Below, one piece after another: positions 15,609-23,824 of a stretch of DNA of 64,000 nucleotides. The DNA is taken from assembly GCF_029433105.1 (NCBI RefSeq), contig NZ_JARNTW010000029.1, positions 1 through 64,000 on the forward strand, in the 5' to 3' direction. The position numbers and the translations under genes were made by a program. Within the stretch, counting starts at the first letter, position 1; every line of letters starts with the position of its first letter. This stretch comes from Runella sp. MFBS21 (lineage in GTDB: Bacteria; Bacteroidota; Bacteroidia; Cytophagales; Spirosomataceae). The notes beneath the pieces are model-generated. The model saw only the letters and a program-made list of their open reading frames with translations, was not told the origin of the DNA and did no database searches.

Positions 15609-18020
15609 ATGCTTCAAAACTACTTCAAAATTGGTTGGCGCAACCTCCTTAAAAATAAGGTATTTACCCTTATCAATATCCTTGGCCTATCTGTTGGGCT
15701 TACTTTCGCGCTATTGATTGGCATTTTTATCTGGGATGAATCGCAGATAAATACTGATTTGAAAAATATCGACAATCAGTATGTACTACACAGCAAGTGG
15801 AAGCAGCCCAACATGGGTATGGAAATTACGACCTTAGCTCCTTTAGCCAAAACCCTTAAAGAGCAATATCCGAGTTTAGTCGAAAATTATTATCGTTTTG
15901 ATGGCGTATCGACTACGGTTTCCAAAGCCAACAAAAACTTCAGAGAGGATATACAAATTGGAGATTCTACTTTGCTGACTATGTATGGCCTTCCGCTCTT
16001 GCACGGTGATGCGCGTACGGCTCTCAATAAGCCTTTTTCGGTCATTCTTTCTCAAAATACCGCCTTGAAATATTTTGGCAAAACGGATGTGGTAGGCCAA
16101 AACATTCAAATTGAATCTTTTTCAAGAGAAAGAAAAGATTTTATGGTAACAGGGGTGTTGGCTCCTATTCCTTACAACTCCGTGACCCAATTTGTAAGTA
16201 CCGAAATACCCATCCTTCTACCAATGAGCAGTTTGGGGTATTTTGGACGTGATGCTTCTATTACCACTTGGGACAACGCCTACATCGTCAACTATGTAGA
16301 ACTTAAAAAAGGAGTACGCCCTGCCGAACTTCAGAAACCGATTGCGCAGCTTATTGAGAGTCATGCGTCACCTTTGATAAAAGCTAATTTAGAAGTCACA
16401 CTCAAACCCTTAAAGACGATATATCTCGATAGCAACAATGCCCTTATTCGCAAAACCTTGCTTACCCTGAGCCTCATAGCGGCGTTTATTGTCTTTATGG
16501 CCATTGTCAATTTTGTAAATATTTCCATAGGAAGCTCCTCGACCCGTCTCAAAGAAATTGGCGTTCGGAAAGTGTTGGGCAGTAAAAAAAATCAGGTAAT
16601 GGGTCAATTTTTGACCGAATCCACCCTTCTGGCGCTTTTTAGTGCGTTTTTTTCCTTGGTACTATACCAACTTACACGCCCTATTTTTGGGGAAATTGTT
16701 GGTAAAGAAGTGCGTTCTATTTTCAGCGCTCTGCCCTTCTTTATGATAAGCGCTCTAGTACTCGGGCTCGTAGTGGGTCTGATAGCTGGTGCCTATCCTG
16801 CTTTTGTACTTTCTTCTTTGCCCTCGGTGGATTCTATAAAGGGAAAACTAAAAACTGTCAAAGAAAAACATTTCTTTAGGTATTCACTGATGAGTACCCA
16901 ATTCTGCATTGCTTTGTTTGTGTTTGGGGCAGCGGTCATTATCTCTCAGCAAGTGAGTTATTTCTTCGACAAAGACTTGGGCTATTCAAAAGAGTCTATC
17001 ATATGGGCAGCGGTACCGCGAGATTGGTCGGCGGCGGGAGTTGAAAAAATGCAAACCATTCGCAAAGAACTCACTCGCTTACCAGATGTACAGGAAGCAA
17101 CTTTGTCTTTTGAGATTCCTAACGGAAGAGCAGGCTTTCAGGCAGGGCTTTTTCGAGTCGGGCAAGATTCTACCCAAGCCGCTTTTGTCCCTATTTTACA
17201 AACAGATGCCCATTTTGCAAGTACTTACCAAATTCCAATACTCAGTGGCTCTTTTTTTCGCCCTGTTGACTCCTCCAATCCTACCGACCACATTGTATTG
17301 AATGCCAAAGCTACCAAAGCCTTGAATTTTGCCTCTCCCGAAGCTGCCGTAGGGCAGCGAGTCAGGTTACAGGGATTTGCGCAGCCCTTCACAGTAATAG
17401 GCGTAAGCGACGACTTCCACTTCCAATCTATGCGCGACAATATCGCCCCTCTTGTTTTTATTCATCTCAATACTCTTAACAACTACCGCTATTTTTCATT
17501 CAAAATCAAATCGAAAGCCCTCAATAAGTCCATCGCTAGCATTCAAAAAAAGTGGAATGAATTGCTGCCTGGTGCGCCTTTTGAGTTTAGTTTTTTGGAT
17601 AATATGCTTCAAAACTTATATCAGGCAGAAATAAGGCTAAAAAAAGCGGCGCAACTCTCCACTACGCTCGCTATTGTGATTGTGTTGTTAGGAGTCATCG
17701 GTATGGTATCGCTGAGTGTAGCTCGCCGCACCAAAGAACTCGGCATCCGCAAGGTATTGGGCGCCTCAAGCATCAGTTTGGTAATGTTGTTTTTGAAAGA
17801 ATTTTTAATCGTCATTAGTATTGCCTCATTAGTGGCTTTGCCTTTGGTTTTTATTGTCATGAACCAATGGCTCCAAAACTACGCCTACCGCATCGATATT
17901 GGCTGGGTTTCTTTGATAAGCATTACGTCTACCTTAGGAATTTTGATTGTTTTTTTGGTAGTTCTTCAAACTTTCAAAAGTACTTTAATCAATCCTATAG
18001 AGTCTTTACGGTCAGAATAA
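15609..18020 (+). CDS. FtsX/MacB-like ABC transporter permease (paralogue 4)
   Basis: 803-residue permease with the same two-module structure: MLQNYFKIGWRNLL start, N-terminal helix about 18-40, FtsX signatures LKEIGVRKVLG and TKELGIRKVLG, C-terminal NPIESLRSE. It diverges more from paralogues 1-3 in the periplasmic domains. The promoter is not obvious: a terminator ends 60 bp upstream and the short gap is filled by the overlapping leader hairpins. Expression may depend on read-through or on an unrecognised promoter. Cargo and ATPase are unknown. Confidence 0.87.
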   Translation: MLQNYFKIGWRNLLKNKVFTLINILGLSVGLTFALLIGIFIWDESQINTDLKNIDNQYVLHSKWKQPNMGMEITTLAPLAKTLKEQYPSLVENYYRFDGVSTTVSKANKNFREDIQIGDSTLLTMYGLPLLHGDARTALNKPFSVILSQNTALKYFGKTDVVGQNIQIESFSRERKDFMVTGVLAPIPYNSVTQFVSTEIPILLPMSSLGYFGRDASITTWDNAYIVNYVELKKGVRPAELQKPIAQLIESHASPLIKANLEVTLKPLKTIYLDSNNALIRKTLLTLSLIAAFIVFMAIVNFVNISIGSSSTRLKEIGVRKVLGSKKNQVMGQFLTESTLLALFSAFFSLVLYQLTRPIFGEIVGKEVRSIFSALPFFMISALVLGLVVGLIAGAYPAFVLSSLPSVDSIKGKLKTVKEKHFFRYSLMSTQFCIALFVFGAAVIISQQVSYFFDKDLGYSKESIIWAAVPRDWSAAGVEKMQTIRKELTRLPDVQEATLSFEIPNGRAGFQAGLFRVGQDSTQAAFVPILQTDAHFASTYQIPILSGSFFRPVDSSNPTDHIVLNAKATKALNFASPEAAVGQRVRLQGFAQPFTVIGVSDDFHFQSMRDNIAPLVFIHLNTLNNYRYFSFKIKSKALNKSIASIQKKWNELLPGAPFEFSFLDNMLQNLYQAEIRLKKAAQLSTTLAIVIVLLGVIGMVSLSVARRTKELGIRKVLGASSISLVMLFLKEFLIVISIASLVALPLVFIVMNQWLQNYAYRIDIGWVSLISITSTLGILIVFLVVLQTFKSTLINPIESLRSE

Positions 18021-18116
18021 CAAACTTTTACATTTCGTTTACATTCTTTTACAGGGTATTTTCTTGTGTTTGGGAAGGGCAATCTATTTTTGTTTCGAAC
18101 AAAATCAACCAACACA

Positions 18117-18530
18117 ATGAAAACAATCAAAGCACTCATCGGAGGGATTTTTCTCTCTAGCCTGACCACCGTTTGGTGTCAGGGACAAAATCTTTTTAAC
18201 AGCTGTTCGGCAGCTTTTTTGGACAACAAACTCGTCGTAAACGAATACTCTCCTACTGGTAAGTGTACACTTTCGCAAACCGCCAAAGGTACCCTTACCG
18301 TGGCTGAGGCTACCTACAAAAATAAGCAATGGCATCAAACTGCTCCTGTCGAATTTATGGTAGCAATCCGCGACAAAGACACCCACACCTTGACTAGCTT
18401 TTCAAAAGAGATTTATCGTTCGCTTGATATTCAAAACGTGATGAAACTCTGCCGGAAAGGTGACCGTATTGTACTTCTCACAACAAGTACTAAATATGCG
18501 CTGCCTCACAATGAAATTTTGGTTCAATAA
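18117..18530 (+). CDS. Secreted small protein A of the membrane-regulator operon
   Basis: A 137-residue protein with a signal peptide (MKTIKALIGGIFLSS, probable cleavage after about residue 22) and a mature domain with three Cys (NSC, GKC, KLC). The reading frame is open from 18066, but the ATG at 18117 opens on the signal peptide. Its last 45 residues resemble those of the next gene: KEIYRSLDIQNVMKLCRKGD here against KVYEVEIAHILDLARFGDEL there. I do not recognise the family. It lies 16 bp before the next secreted protein and, through it, is linked to a membrane-bound regulator, so a role as sensor accessory or regulated envelope protein is inferred. Confidence 0.7.
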   Translation: MKTIKALIGGIFLSSLTTVWCQGQNLFNSCSAAFLDNKLVVNEYSPTGKCTLSQTAKGTLTVAEATYKNKQWHQTAPVEFMVAIRDKDTHTLTSFSKEIYRSLDIQNVMKLCRKGDRIVLLTTSTKYALPHNEILVQ

Positions 18531-18546
18531 ATAAACTTTTATCTAT

Positions 18547-19011
18547 ATGAAATCATCCATGCATGCATGGGCTGTTGCGCTGTTAGTGACAATCACCCCT
18601 AGTGTTTTTGGCTTTACCGATGATTCAAACGACAATAAGCCTTTTGTAAGCTCGCTTGTTTTGAATGGAAAGCCCCTCGATTATGCCCATTTTTCGGTGA
18701 TAAGCAAAGGCAAATTATCGCTTATCAAAGGCAACCCCTATGCTTTGGAATCCTCCACCAAAATTCCCTTTCGGATTTATCTCAAACGCGGCCATGAAAG
18801 TCTAAATGCGGGCTTATCGTCTACTACTCGTAAAGTATATGAGGTCGAAATAGCCCACATTTTAGATTTAGCCAGATTTGGTGATGAACTTGTCATCGAG
18901 CCCATTCATAAAAACCATCCTACTAAACATACGATTAAACTCACGCGTTTTTTTGCCAATGATATTTTTAGACCGCTTTTTTGGAAAAACAAAACAGGTG
19001 ACGGTTGCTAA
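18547..19011 (+). CDS. Secreted small protein B of the membrane-regulator operon
   Basis: A 154-residue protein with a signal peptide ending near GFTDD (about residue 22) and a beta-rich mature domain. The C-terminal part (KVYEVEIAHILDLARFGDEL onward) resembles the preceding gene, so the two are probably diverged paralogues. No Cys occurs except at the extreme C-terminus (GDGC). The regulator ATG is 56 bp after this stop. The family is not recognised; the arrangement recalls accessory proteins encoded beside membrane-bound regulators, but that is inference. Confidence 0.7.
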   Translation: MKSSMHAWAVALLVTITPSVFGFTDDSNDNKPFVSSLVLNGKPLDYAHFSVISKGKLSLIKGNPYALESSTKIPFRIYLKRGHESLNAGLSSTTRKVYEVEIAHILDLARFGDELVIEPIHKNHPTKHTIKLTRFFANDIFRPLFWKNKTGDGC

Positions 19012-19067
19012 AAATTTCTGTTTTTGCTACATTTAACAAAGAATCAGATGTTGAGGGTCATAAAACT

Positions 19068-19946
19068 ATGATGGATAAATTGGTAATAGTAGCTTCCTTT
19101 GTAGGGTTAAGTCTATTGTTTGGGGCCTCAATTTGGGATACTTCAAACAACCCAGCTCGGCTCGACGAAAAAGTAAATCTTGCCCTACGGCGTACGGGTC
19201 ATTATCTATTGTTGGCTAGTGGCGATTCTACCTCCAAAATCCCTGTTGTAAAACAAACAAGTCCCACTGCTTTTGTTTTACAACTCAATAACACCTTCAA
19301 TTACAATCAATTACCGTCTATTTTACAAGAATCTCTCAAGTTACATCAAATCTCGCTCAACTACGATGTAGTAGTGCGAGATTGTGACACGCAAGAGCTT
19401 CAATTAGGTTATAACTACCTAGACTATACCAAAAACCATGAAGTCCCTTGTGGCGGGCGCAACCAAGACAAGGGATGCTTTTATGTCCAAATAATTTTTG
19501 AAAATTCTAAACCTACCGCACCTGCGCCTCTAGCAAGCTGGTCGGCTCTAGGCTTAGGACTCATCATGCTAGGCGGCACTTATATGATTTGGCGAAAAAG
19601 ACAACCTATACAGCCCTTTCTCTCTCCTATTGCTTCTTCTCTCACCTCTGAGCTTATCAATGTGGGTCAATCCACTTTTGATATTGAAAATCAAGTAATC
19701 TATACTAATGGCATTAAACATAATCTCACTTATAGAGAGGCCAAACTACTTCATTTGTTTGTGACCCACCCTAATCAAGTCCTAGAGCGAGATTTTATTC
19801 TCAAATCAGTATGGGAAGACGAAGGCATCATAGTAGGCCGTAGTATTGATGTCTTCGTATCGCGTTTGCGAAAATTGCTTCAAGAAGATACATCTCTCAA
19901 AATTGCGGCGGTCCACGGCGTAGGTTATCGATTCGAAACTACCTGA
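19068..19946 (+). CDS. Membrane-anchored winged-helix (OmpR-type) one-component regulator
   Basis: A 292-residue protein with an unusual order: an N-terminal membrane helix (about 4-23), a periplasmic domain (about 24-155) with Cys in RDCD and in CGGRNQDKGC, a second helix (about 158-176), then a cytoplasmic C-terminal winged-helix domain of the OmpR/PhoB type (about 200-292; LTYREAKLL, SVWEDE, VDVFVSRLR-like IDVFVSRLRKLL, GVGYRFE). No receiver domain or kinase is present, so it probably senses an envelope signal directly, like ToxR/CadC but with the DNA-binding domain at the other end. The frame is open back to 19005 through a TTG; the ATG at 19068 opens on the helix. It is encoded behind two small secreted proteins. 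Confidence 0.82.
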   Translation: MMDKLVIVASFVGLSLLFGASIWDTSNNPARLDEKVNLALRRTGHYLLLASGDSTSKIPVVKQTSPTAFVLQLNNTFNYNQLPSILQESLKLHQISLNYDVVVRDCDTQELQLGYNYLDYTKNHEVPCGGRNQDKGCFYVQIIFENSKPTAPAPLASWSALGLGLIMLGGTYMIWRKRQPIQPFLSPIASSLTSELINVGQSTFDIENQVIYTNGIKHNLTYREAKLLHLFVTHPNQVLERDFILKSVWEDEGIIVGRSIDVFVSRLRKLLQEDTSLKIAAVHGVGYRFETT

Positions 19947-20024
19947 CAATCTTCTCATTTCAACAATACACTTTCCTTAAAATAGGGAGGCGTGTATGTA
20001 AAAAGGTTTTTTTTAATGCGCAAA

Positions 20025-20083
20025 TTTGCAACAATGTTGCAAAAACAAATTTTATCGTTTTATATTTGCAACATTGTTGCACA
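20025..20083. promoter_or_regulatory. Two TTTGCAACA-N-TGTTG palindromes, candidate metal-regulator (Fur/Zur-family) operator
   Basis: Site 1 (20025-20043) is a perfect 9-1-9 palindrome TTTGCAACA-A-TGTTGCAAA. Site 2 (20065-20083) is TTTGCAACA-T-TGTTGCACA with one mismatch. Centres are 40 bp apart. The core fits the 7-1-7 shape of Fur-family operators (TGCAACA-N-TGTTGCA). Because the downstream gene looks like a zinc chaperone, Zur is the likeliest regulator; that is inference from context. Confidence 0.65.
20037..20068 (+). promoter_or_regulatory. Promoter of the AztD-like gene, overlapped by the operator
   Basis: TATATTTG (20061-20068) matches the -7 consensus TAnnTTTG exactly, and TTG (20037-20039) lies 21 bases upstream as a -33 element. 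The -33 falls in palindrome 1 and the end of the -7 in palindrome 2, so a bound repressor would cover both. The ATG is 29 bp after the -7 element. Confidence 0.6.
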
Positions 20084-20097
20084 AATAAAACGTATCC

Positions 20098-21303
20098 ATG
20101 AAAAAACATTTCTTACCTTATCTAACAGTCGCTTTAGCAAGTACACTTATCATAAGCTGTAACAAAACCAGCGAAGTAAATCCTTCTGATGATCCATTGG
20201 AATACAAACACTTGCGGGTAGTAGTCAATGATGAACTATCAAAAGAAGTCTTTTTGATAACTCCTCGAACGGGCGAAACCCAAAAATTTGAAACGGCATT
20301 TCCGAAAGCTTCACTTTATGTAACTGAGTCTGGACGGTATGCAAGTGTAGTACATCGGGAAAACAATCTTGTTCAATTCTTTGATTCAGGTCTTGAGTAC
20401 CACGGTGACCACATTGATGTAAAAGGCACTCCTAAATGGGCTGCTATGACAGGAGAAAGTTTAGCACCTACTCATTTTAAAAGCAAAAGTGATGAAGTAT
20501 TGCTCTTTAATGATGGCGACGGTACCTTGAGTGTAGGAAAAGAAACGGACTTCCATAACACGGGAGCCAAGCTCAAAACCATTAATGCTAGCAAAACGGC
20601 ACACCATGGAGCGATGACCAAATTTAACAATGGCAACTATGCTGTTACCGAAAAAGACGGCTCTGTAGCTGGTGTTTTACCCGAAAGAGTACGCATTATC
20701 AATGCTTCTGGGCAGGAAATTTACAAATCTACTGTCCAGACAAAGGGAATCCACGGAAATGCTAGTGACGGCAATGTGTCAGTATTTGGTTCGGCTAGCG
20801 GAATTTTGGTAGTAACTCAAACTGGAGAGCAGCGCCTTATTGCACATCCTTCTGATTTTGGAACAGCCTGGTTTGGTACGATTTTAGAAGCCACCAAATC
20901 ACAAAAATTCATTGGATATACCGCCGCCAAAGGGGCTTATGTGATTGACGTTGTTGCAAATACGGTAACTCCTATTGTACAAAGTACCGACATCATGCAA
21001 TGCAAGGTGGATTATGCTGGCAATCGCCTTGTAGTATTGCTGCATAGCGGCGAAGTGCAGATTTTTAATTTGAGCAACAACACCTTGCTAAAAACAGGCA
21101 ATGTGGTATCCGCCATCCAAAAAGACGAAGTACAAAAACCTCAATTGGAAGCAACTGATAAGTATTTGTATATCACTCAACCTAAAACAGGCGAGCTTCT
21201 ACAAATTGAAATTGCCAATCTTACCAACAAAAAAACGATTAAAGTCTCCTCAACCCCTTACCGCCTCACGCTCCTCGGGCATGAAAGTAGTGAAGACCAC
21301 TAA
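20098..21303 (+). CDS. AztD-like zinc chaperone lipoprotein (beta-propeller)
   Basis: A 401-residue predicted lipoprotein with lipobox IISC (Cys21). The mature part reads as a repeated beta-blade protein with a set of His-containing motifs in AztD order: HGDH (102-105), PTHF with FNDGDG after it (124-142), AHHGAM (168-173) and GIHGNA followed by VFGSASGILVV. In AztD these motifs bind zinc and pass it to a periplasmic binding protein; here that role is inferred. A Ser replaces the Cys often found in the FGC motif. The gene is a single unit behind a palindromic operator and ends at a strong terminator. No zinc transporter lies beside it. If not AztD, it is a His-rich beta-propeller lipoprotein of unknown role. 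Confidence 0.7.
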   Translation: MKKHFLPYLTVALASTLIISCNKTSEVNPSDDPLEYKHLRVVVNDELSKEVFLITPRTGETQKFETAFPKASLYVTESGRYASVVHRENNLVQFFDSGLEYHGDHIDVKGTPKWAAMTGESLAPTHFKSKSDEVLLFNDGDGTLSVGKETDFHNTGAKLKTINASKTAHHGAMTKFNNGNYAVTEKDGSVAGVLPERVRIINASGQEIYKSTVQTKGIHGNASDGNVSVFGSASGILVVTQTGEQRLIAHPSDFGTAWFGTILEATKSQKFIGYTAAKGAYVIDVVANTVTPIVQSTDIMQCKVDYAGNRLVVLLHSGEVQIFNLSNNTLLKTGNVVSAIQKDEVQKPQLEATDKYLYITQPKTGELLQIEIANLTNKKTIKVSSTPYRLTLLGHESSEDH

Positions 21304-21315
21304 TGTCCATGAAGC

Positions 21316-21368
21316 ATAATCAATAAAAAAGCCACCTTCTTACGACAGGTGGCTTTTTTATTGATTAT
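21316..21368. terminator. Strong bidirectional terminator
   Basis: A perfect 22-bp inverted repeat (21316-21337 with 21347-21368; core AAAAAAGCCACCT) with a 9-base loop and A/T runs on both sides lies between the convergent AztD-like and DAHP synthase genes, 13 bp past one stop and 16 bp past the other. Confidence 0.92.
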
Positions 21369-21383
21369 ATTATTATCAACGGC

Positions 21384-22481
21384 CTAAACAGCAGGAGCAG
21401 AGTTCATCACTTCTGTTTGTTTACGAATAGAGGCCATGTGAATCAATTCAAACAATTCTTCCACAAAATCAGGATAAAGGTTCAATTGTTTTCCTAAATC
21501 TGCCCGATTTTTGCGAAGTTGACGCCAACGATCCATTTGTAAAACTGCTACGTTGTTGTCACGCTTGTACTCACCCAATTGCTCAACCAACGACATACGG
21601 TGGCTCAAAATTTCAAGCAACTCACGATCCAGATTATCAAGCTTGCCACGGAGGTTTTCCAAATTGCCTTGGTAATCAGTACCGTATTCAGCTTTACGAA
21701 CGTGAAGTTCATGGAGCATTTCGCCTAGAGCGGCAGGGGTCAACTGTTGAGCAGCATCTGACCATGCTTTATCTGGATCGCGGTGCGATTCAATAATAAG
21801 CCCGTCGTAGTTCAAGTCTAAAGCACGTTGTGCTATTTCAAACAAGTAAGCGCGTTTTCCGGCCATGTGGCTAGGATCACCAATGATAGGCAATTCAGGA
21901 AACATCGTTTTCAATTCGATAGCGATATTCCACATGGGCGAGTTACGATACTTGGTTTCTTGGGCATTAGAAAACCCACGGTGAATCGCTCCCAGTTTTT
22001 TGATTCCAGCGCGATTGATACGCTCGAAAGCTCCAATCCAAAGAGCCAAGTCTGGATTGACAGGGTTTTTGATCAAAACAGGCACATCCACACCTTGCAA
22101 CGCATCCGCTAAATCTTGAACATTGAAAGGATTAACGGTGGTACGAGCTCCTATCCACAGAATATCTATTCCATATTTGAGAGCTAGTTCTATATGTTGA
22201 GGGGTAGCTACTTCCACAGCCACAGGCAAACCTGTTTCTTTTTTTACAGCAGCGAGCCAAGGCAAAGCAGCCTCTCCCATACCTTCAAAACTTCCGGGGC
22301 GCGTGCGAGGTTTCCATACGCCTGCACGAATAACGTTTGCATACCCTTGAGCTTTGATTTGGGTTACGGTTTCCCAAACTTGCTCTTCGGTTTCGGCACT
22401 ACATGGGCCGGCAATGACGAGCGGCTTACCTCCCGTATCAACCCACGTGCTCATCGGTAAAACTTCCAAGGTGGCACTCAT
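21384..22481 (-). CDS. Bifunctional DAHP synthase - chorismate mutase
   Basis: A 365-residue fusion catalysing the first step of the shikimate pathway (phosphoenolpyruvate + erythrose 4-phosphate to DAHP) and the branch to prephenate. Residues about 15-265 are a type I-beta (KDSA-like) DAHP synthase: AGPCSAET, RAGVWKPRTRPGSFEG, EVATP, IGARTT, VLIKNP, GDPSHMAGKR and IESH carry the metal- and PEP-binding residues. Residues about 275-360 are an AroQ-type chorismate mutase (NLRGKLDNLDRELLEIL, then the GEYK helix). In such fusions the mutase domain also gives feedback control by prephenate. The two alternative early Mets (1 and 10) differ little. Confidence 0.93.
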   Translation of the reverse strand: MSATLEVLPMSTWVDTGGKPLVIAGPCSAETEEQVWETVTQIKAQGYANVIRAGVWKPRTRPGSFEGMGEAALPWLAAVKKETGLPVAVEVATPQHIELALKYGIDILWIGARTTVNPFNVQDLADALQGVDVPVLIKNPVNPDLALWIGAFERINRAGIKKLGAIHRGFSNAQETKYRNSPMWNIAIELKTMFPELPIIGDPSHMAGKRAYLFEIAQRALDLNYDGLIIESHRDPDKAWSDAAQQLTPAALGEMLHELHVRKAEYGTDYQGNLENLRGKLDNLDRELLEILSHRMSLVEQLGEYKRDNNVAVLQMDRWRQLRKNRADLGKQLNLYPDFVEELFELIHMASIRKQTEVMNSAPAV

Positions 22482-22533
22482 AATAGAGAAAAATTAAAAG
22501 AATTAATTAAGTACAACAATCTGATATTAACAA

Positions 22534-22565
22534 TTTGAATGCTAAGCACAACTTTTGTAATTTTG
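22534..22565 (+). promoter_or_regulatory. Bacteroidota-type promoter of the proline dehydrogenase operon
   Basis: TTTG (22534-22537) and TAATTTTG (22558-22565) match the -33 and -7 consensus (TAnnTTTG) with a 20-base spacer. The ATG at 22607 is 41 bp past the -7 element. Confidence 0.65.
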
Positions 22566-22606
22566 CATTTGTTTTATTGTTATAACAACAAACACAACTA
22601 AAAACT

Positions 22607-23815
22607 ATGTCTATAAGTGTTGCTTCTCCCCAAAAGGGTGTTTCATTTGAAGACACTTCGGTAGCCTTTTCGTCTAAGTCAAATTTTCAGCTCAAAAAAA
22701 CCTTTTGGCTATTTGCTTTGATGAATCGAACTTGGCTTGTAAAATTAGGAACTTTTTTTATAAAACTTGCTCTTTTATTACGACTTCCTATTAAAAATCT
22801 TATAAAATCAACTCTCTTTGGCCAATTTTGTGGAGGTGAAAATATAAAAGAGTGCGAAAAAACCATACAAAATTTGGCAAAATCCAAAATAGGCACTATT
22901 TTAGACTACTCTGTTGAAGGAGAAGACAATGAAAAGAGTTTTGATAAAACCACCAGCGAAATTCTGCTAACAATCGAAAAAGCCAGTCAATCAGACGCTA
23001 TCCCTTTTTCTGTTTTTAAAGTAACGGGTATTGGCTCAACGGAGCTTCTTGAAAAAATCCAATCCGGTCATCCACTTAGCTCCGAAGAAGAGGCTGCTTA
23101 CGACCGCCTCAAAGACAGGGTTGATTCTCTATGTAAAAAAGCGCATGATTTAAACGTCAAAATCTTCGTAGACGCCGAAGAAAGTTGGATACAGGGGGTG
23201 ATTGATGACTTGACTTACAAGGCAATGGAAAAATATAACCTCGAAAAGCCCATTGTCTATAATACTTTCCAGATGTATCGTCACGATATGCTAGAAAACT
23301 TTCAGAAAGCTACTCGTGAAGCTAAATCCAATGGGTACTTTTTAGGAGCAAAACTAGTCAGAGGTGCTTATATCGAGAAAGAGCGCTTCCGCGCTCACGA
23401 AAATGAATACCAAGACCCTATCAATGCTACCAAAGCTGATACAGACGCAGACTATAACAAGGCTATTCTATTTTCTCTTGAAAATCGTGACACTGTTTCT
23501 ATTTGCCTTGGCACTCATAATGAGTATAGCTGCTTGTATTGTATAGAATTGATGGATAAACTTAATATTCCACACAACGACCCACACGTATGGTTTGCCC
23601 AACTCCTCGGCATGAGTGACAACATCTCCTACAATCTCGCTCATGCTGGATATAATGTAGCAAAATACGTTCCTTATGGACCAGTGGAGGCCGTCATGCC
23701 CTATTTATTTCGCCGTGCAGCAGAGAATAAATCCATTGCAGGACAGAGTAGTAGAGAATTTTTGCTCATTAAACGCGAGGTACAACGTCGCCACCAACAG
23801 AAAGTTGTCCATTAA
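22607..23815 (+). CDS. Proline dehydrogenase (monofunctional)
   Basis: A 402-residue FAD enzyme oxidising proline to pyrroline-5-carboxylate, the first step of proline catabolism, with electrons passed to quinone. The PRODH barrel motifs are visible: VFVDAEE-type KIFVDAEESW, the KLVRGAYIEKER strand, GTHNEYS, and the C-terminal YVPYGPVEAVMPYLFRR with RRAAENKS, which hold FAD and proline. The N-terminal 75 residues hold a hydrophobic stretch (WLVKLGTFFIKLALLLRL) that may bind the membrane. No P5C dehydrogenase domain is fused. The stop is 9 bp before lspA, so the two are probably one operon. The start fits the promoter just upstream. Confidence 0.92.
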   Translation: MSISVASPQKGVSFEDTSVAFSSKSNFQLKKTFWLFALMNRTWLVKLGTFFIKLALLLRLPIKNLIKSTLFGQFCGGENIKECEKTIQNLAKSKIGTILDYSVEGEDNEKSFDKTTSEILLTIEKASQSDAIPFSVFKVTGIGSTELLEKIQSGHPLSSEEEAAYDRLKDRVDSLCKKAHDLNVKIFVDAEESWIQGVIDDLTYKAMEKYNLEKPIVYNTFQMYRHDMLENFQKATREAKSNGYFLGAKLVRGAYIEKERFRAHENEYQDPINATKADTDADYNKAILFSLENRDTVSICLGTHNEYSCLYCIELMDKLNIPHNDPHVWFAQLLGMSDNISYNLAHAGYNVAKYVPYGPVEAVMPYLFRRAAENKSIAGQSSREFLLIKREVQRRHQQKVVH

Positions 23816-23824
23816 CCAAAAGTC

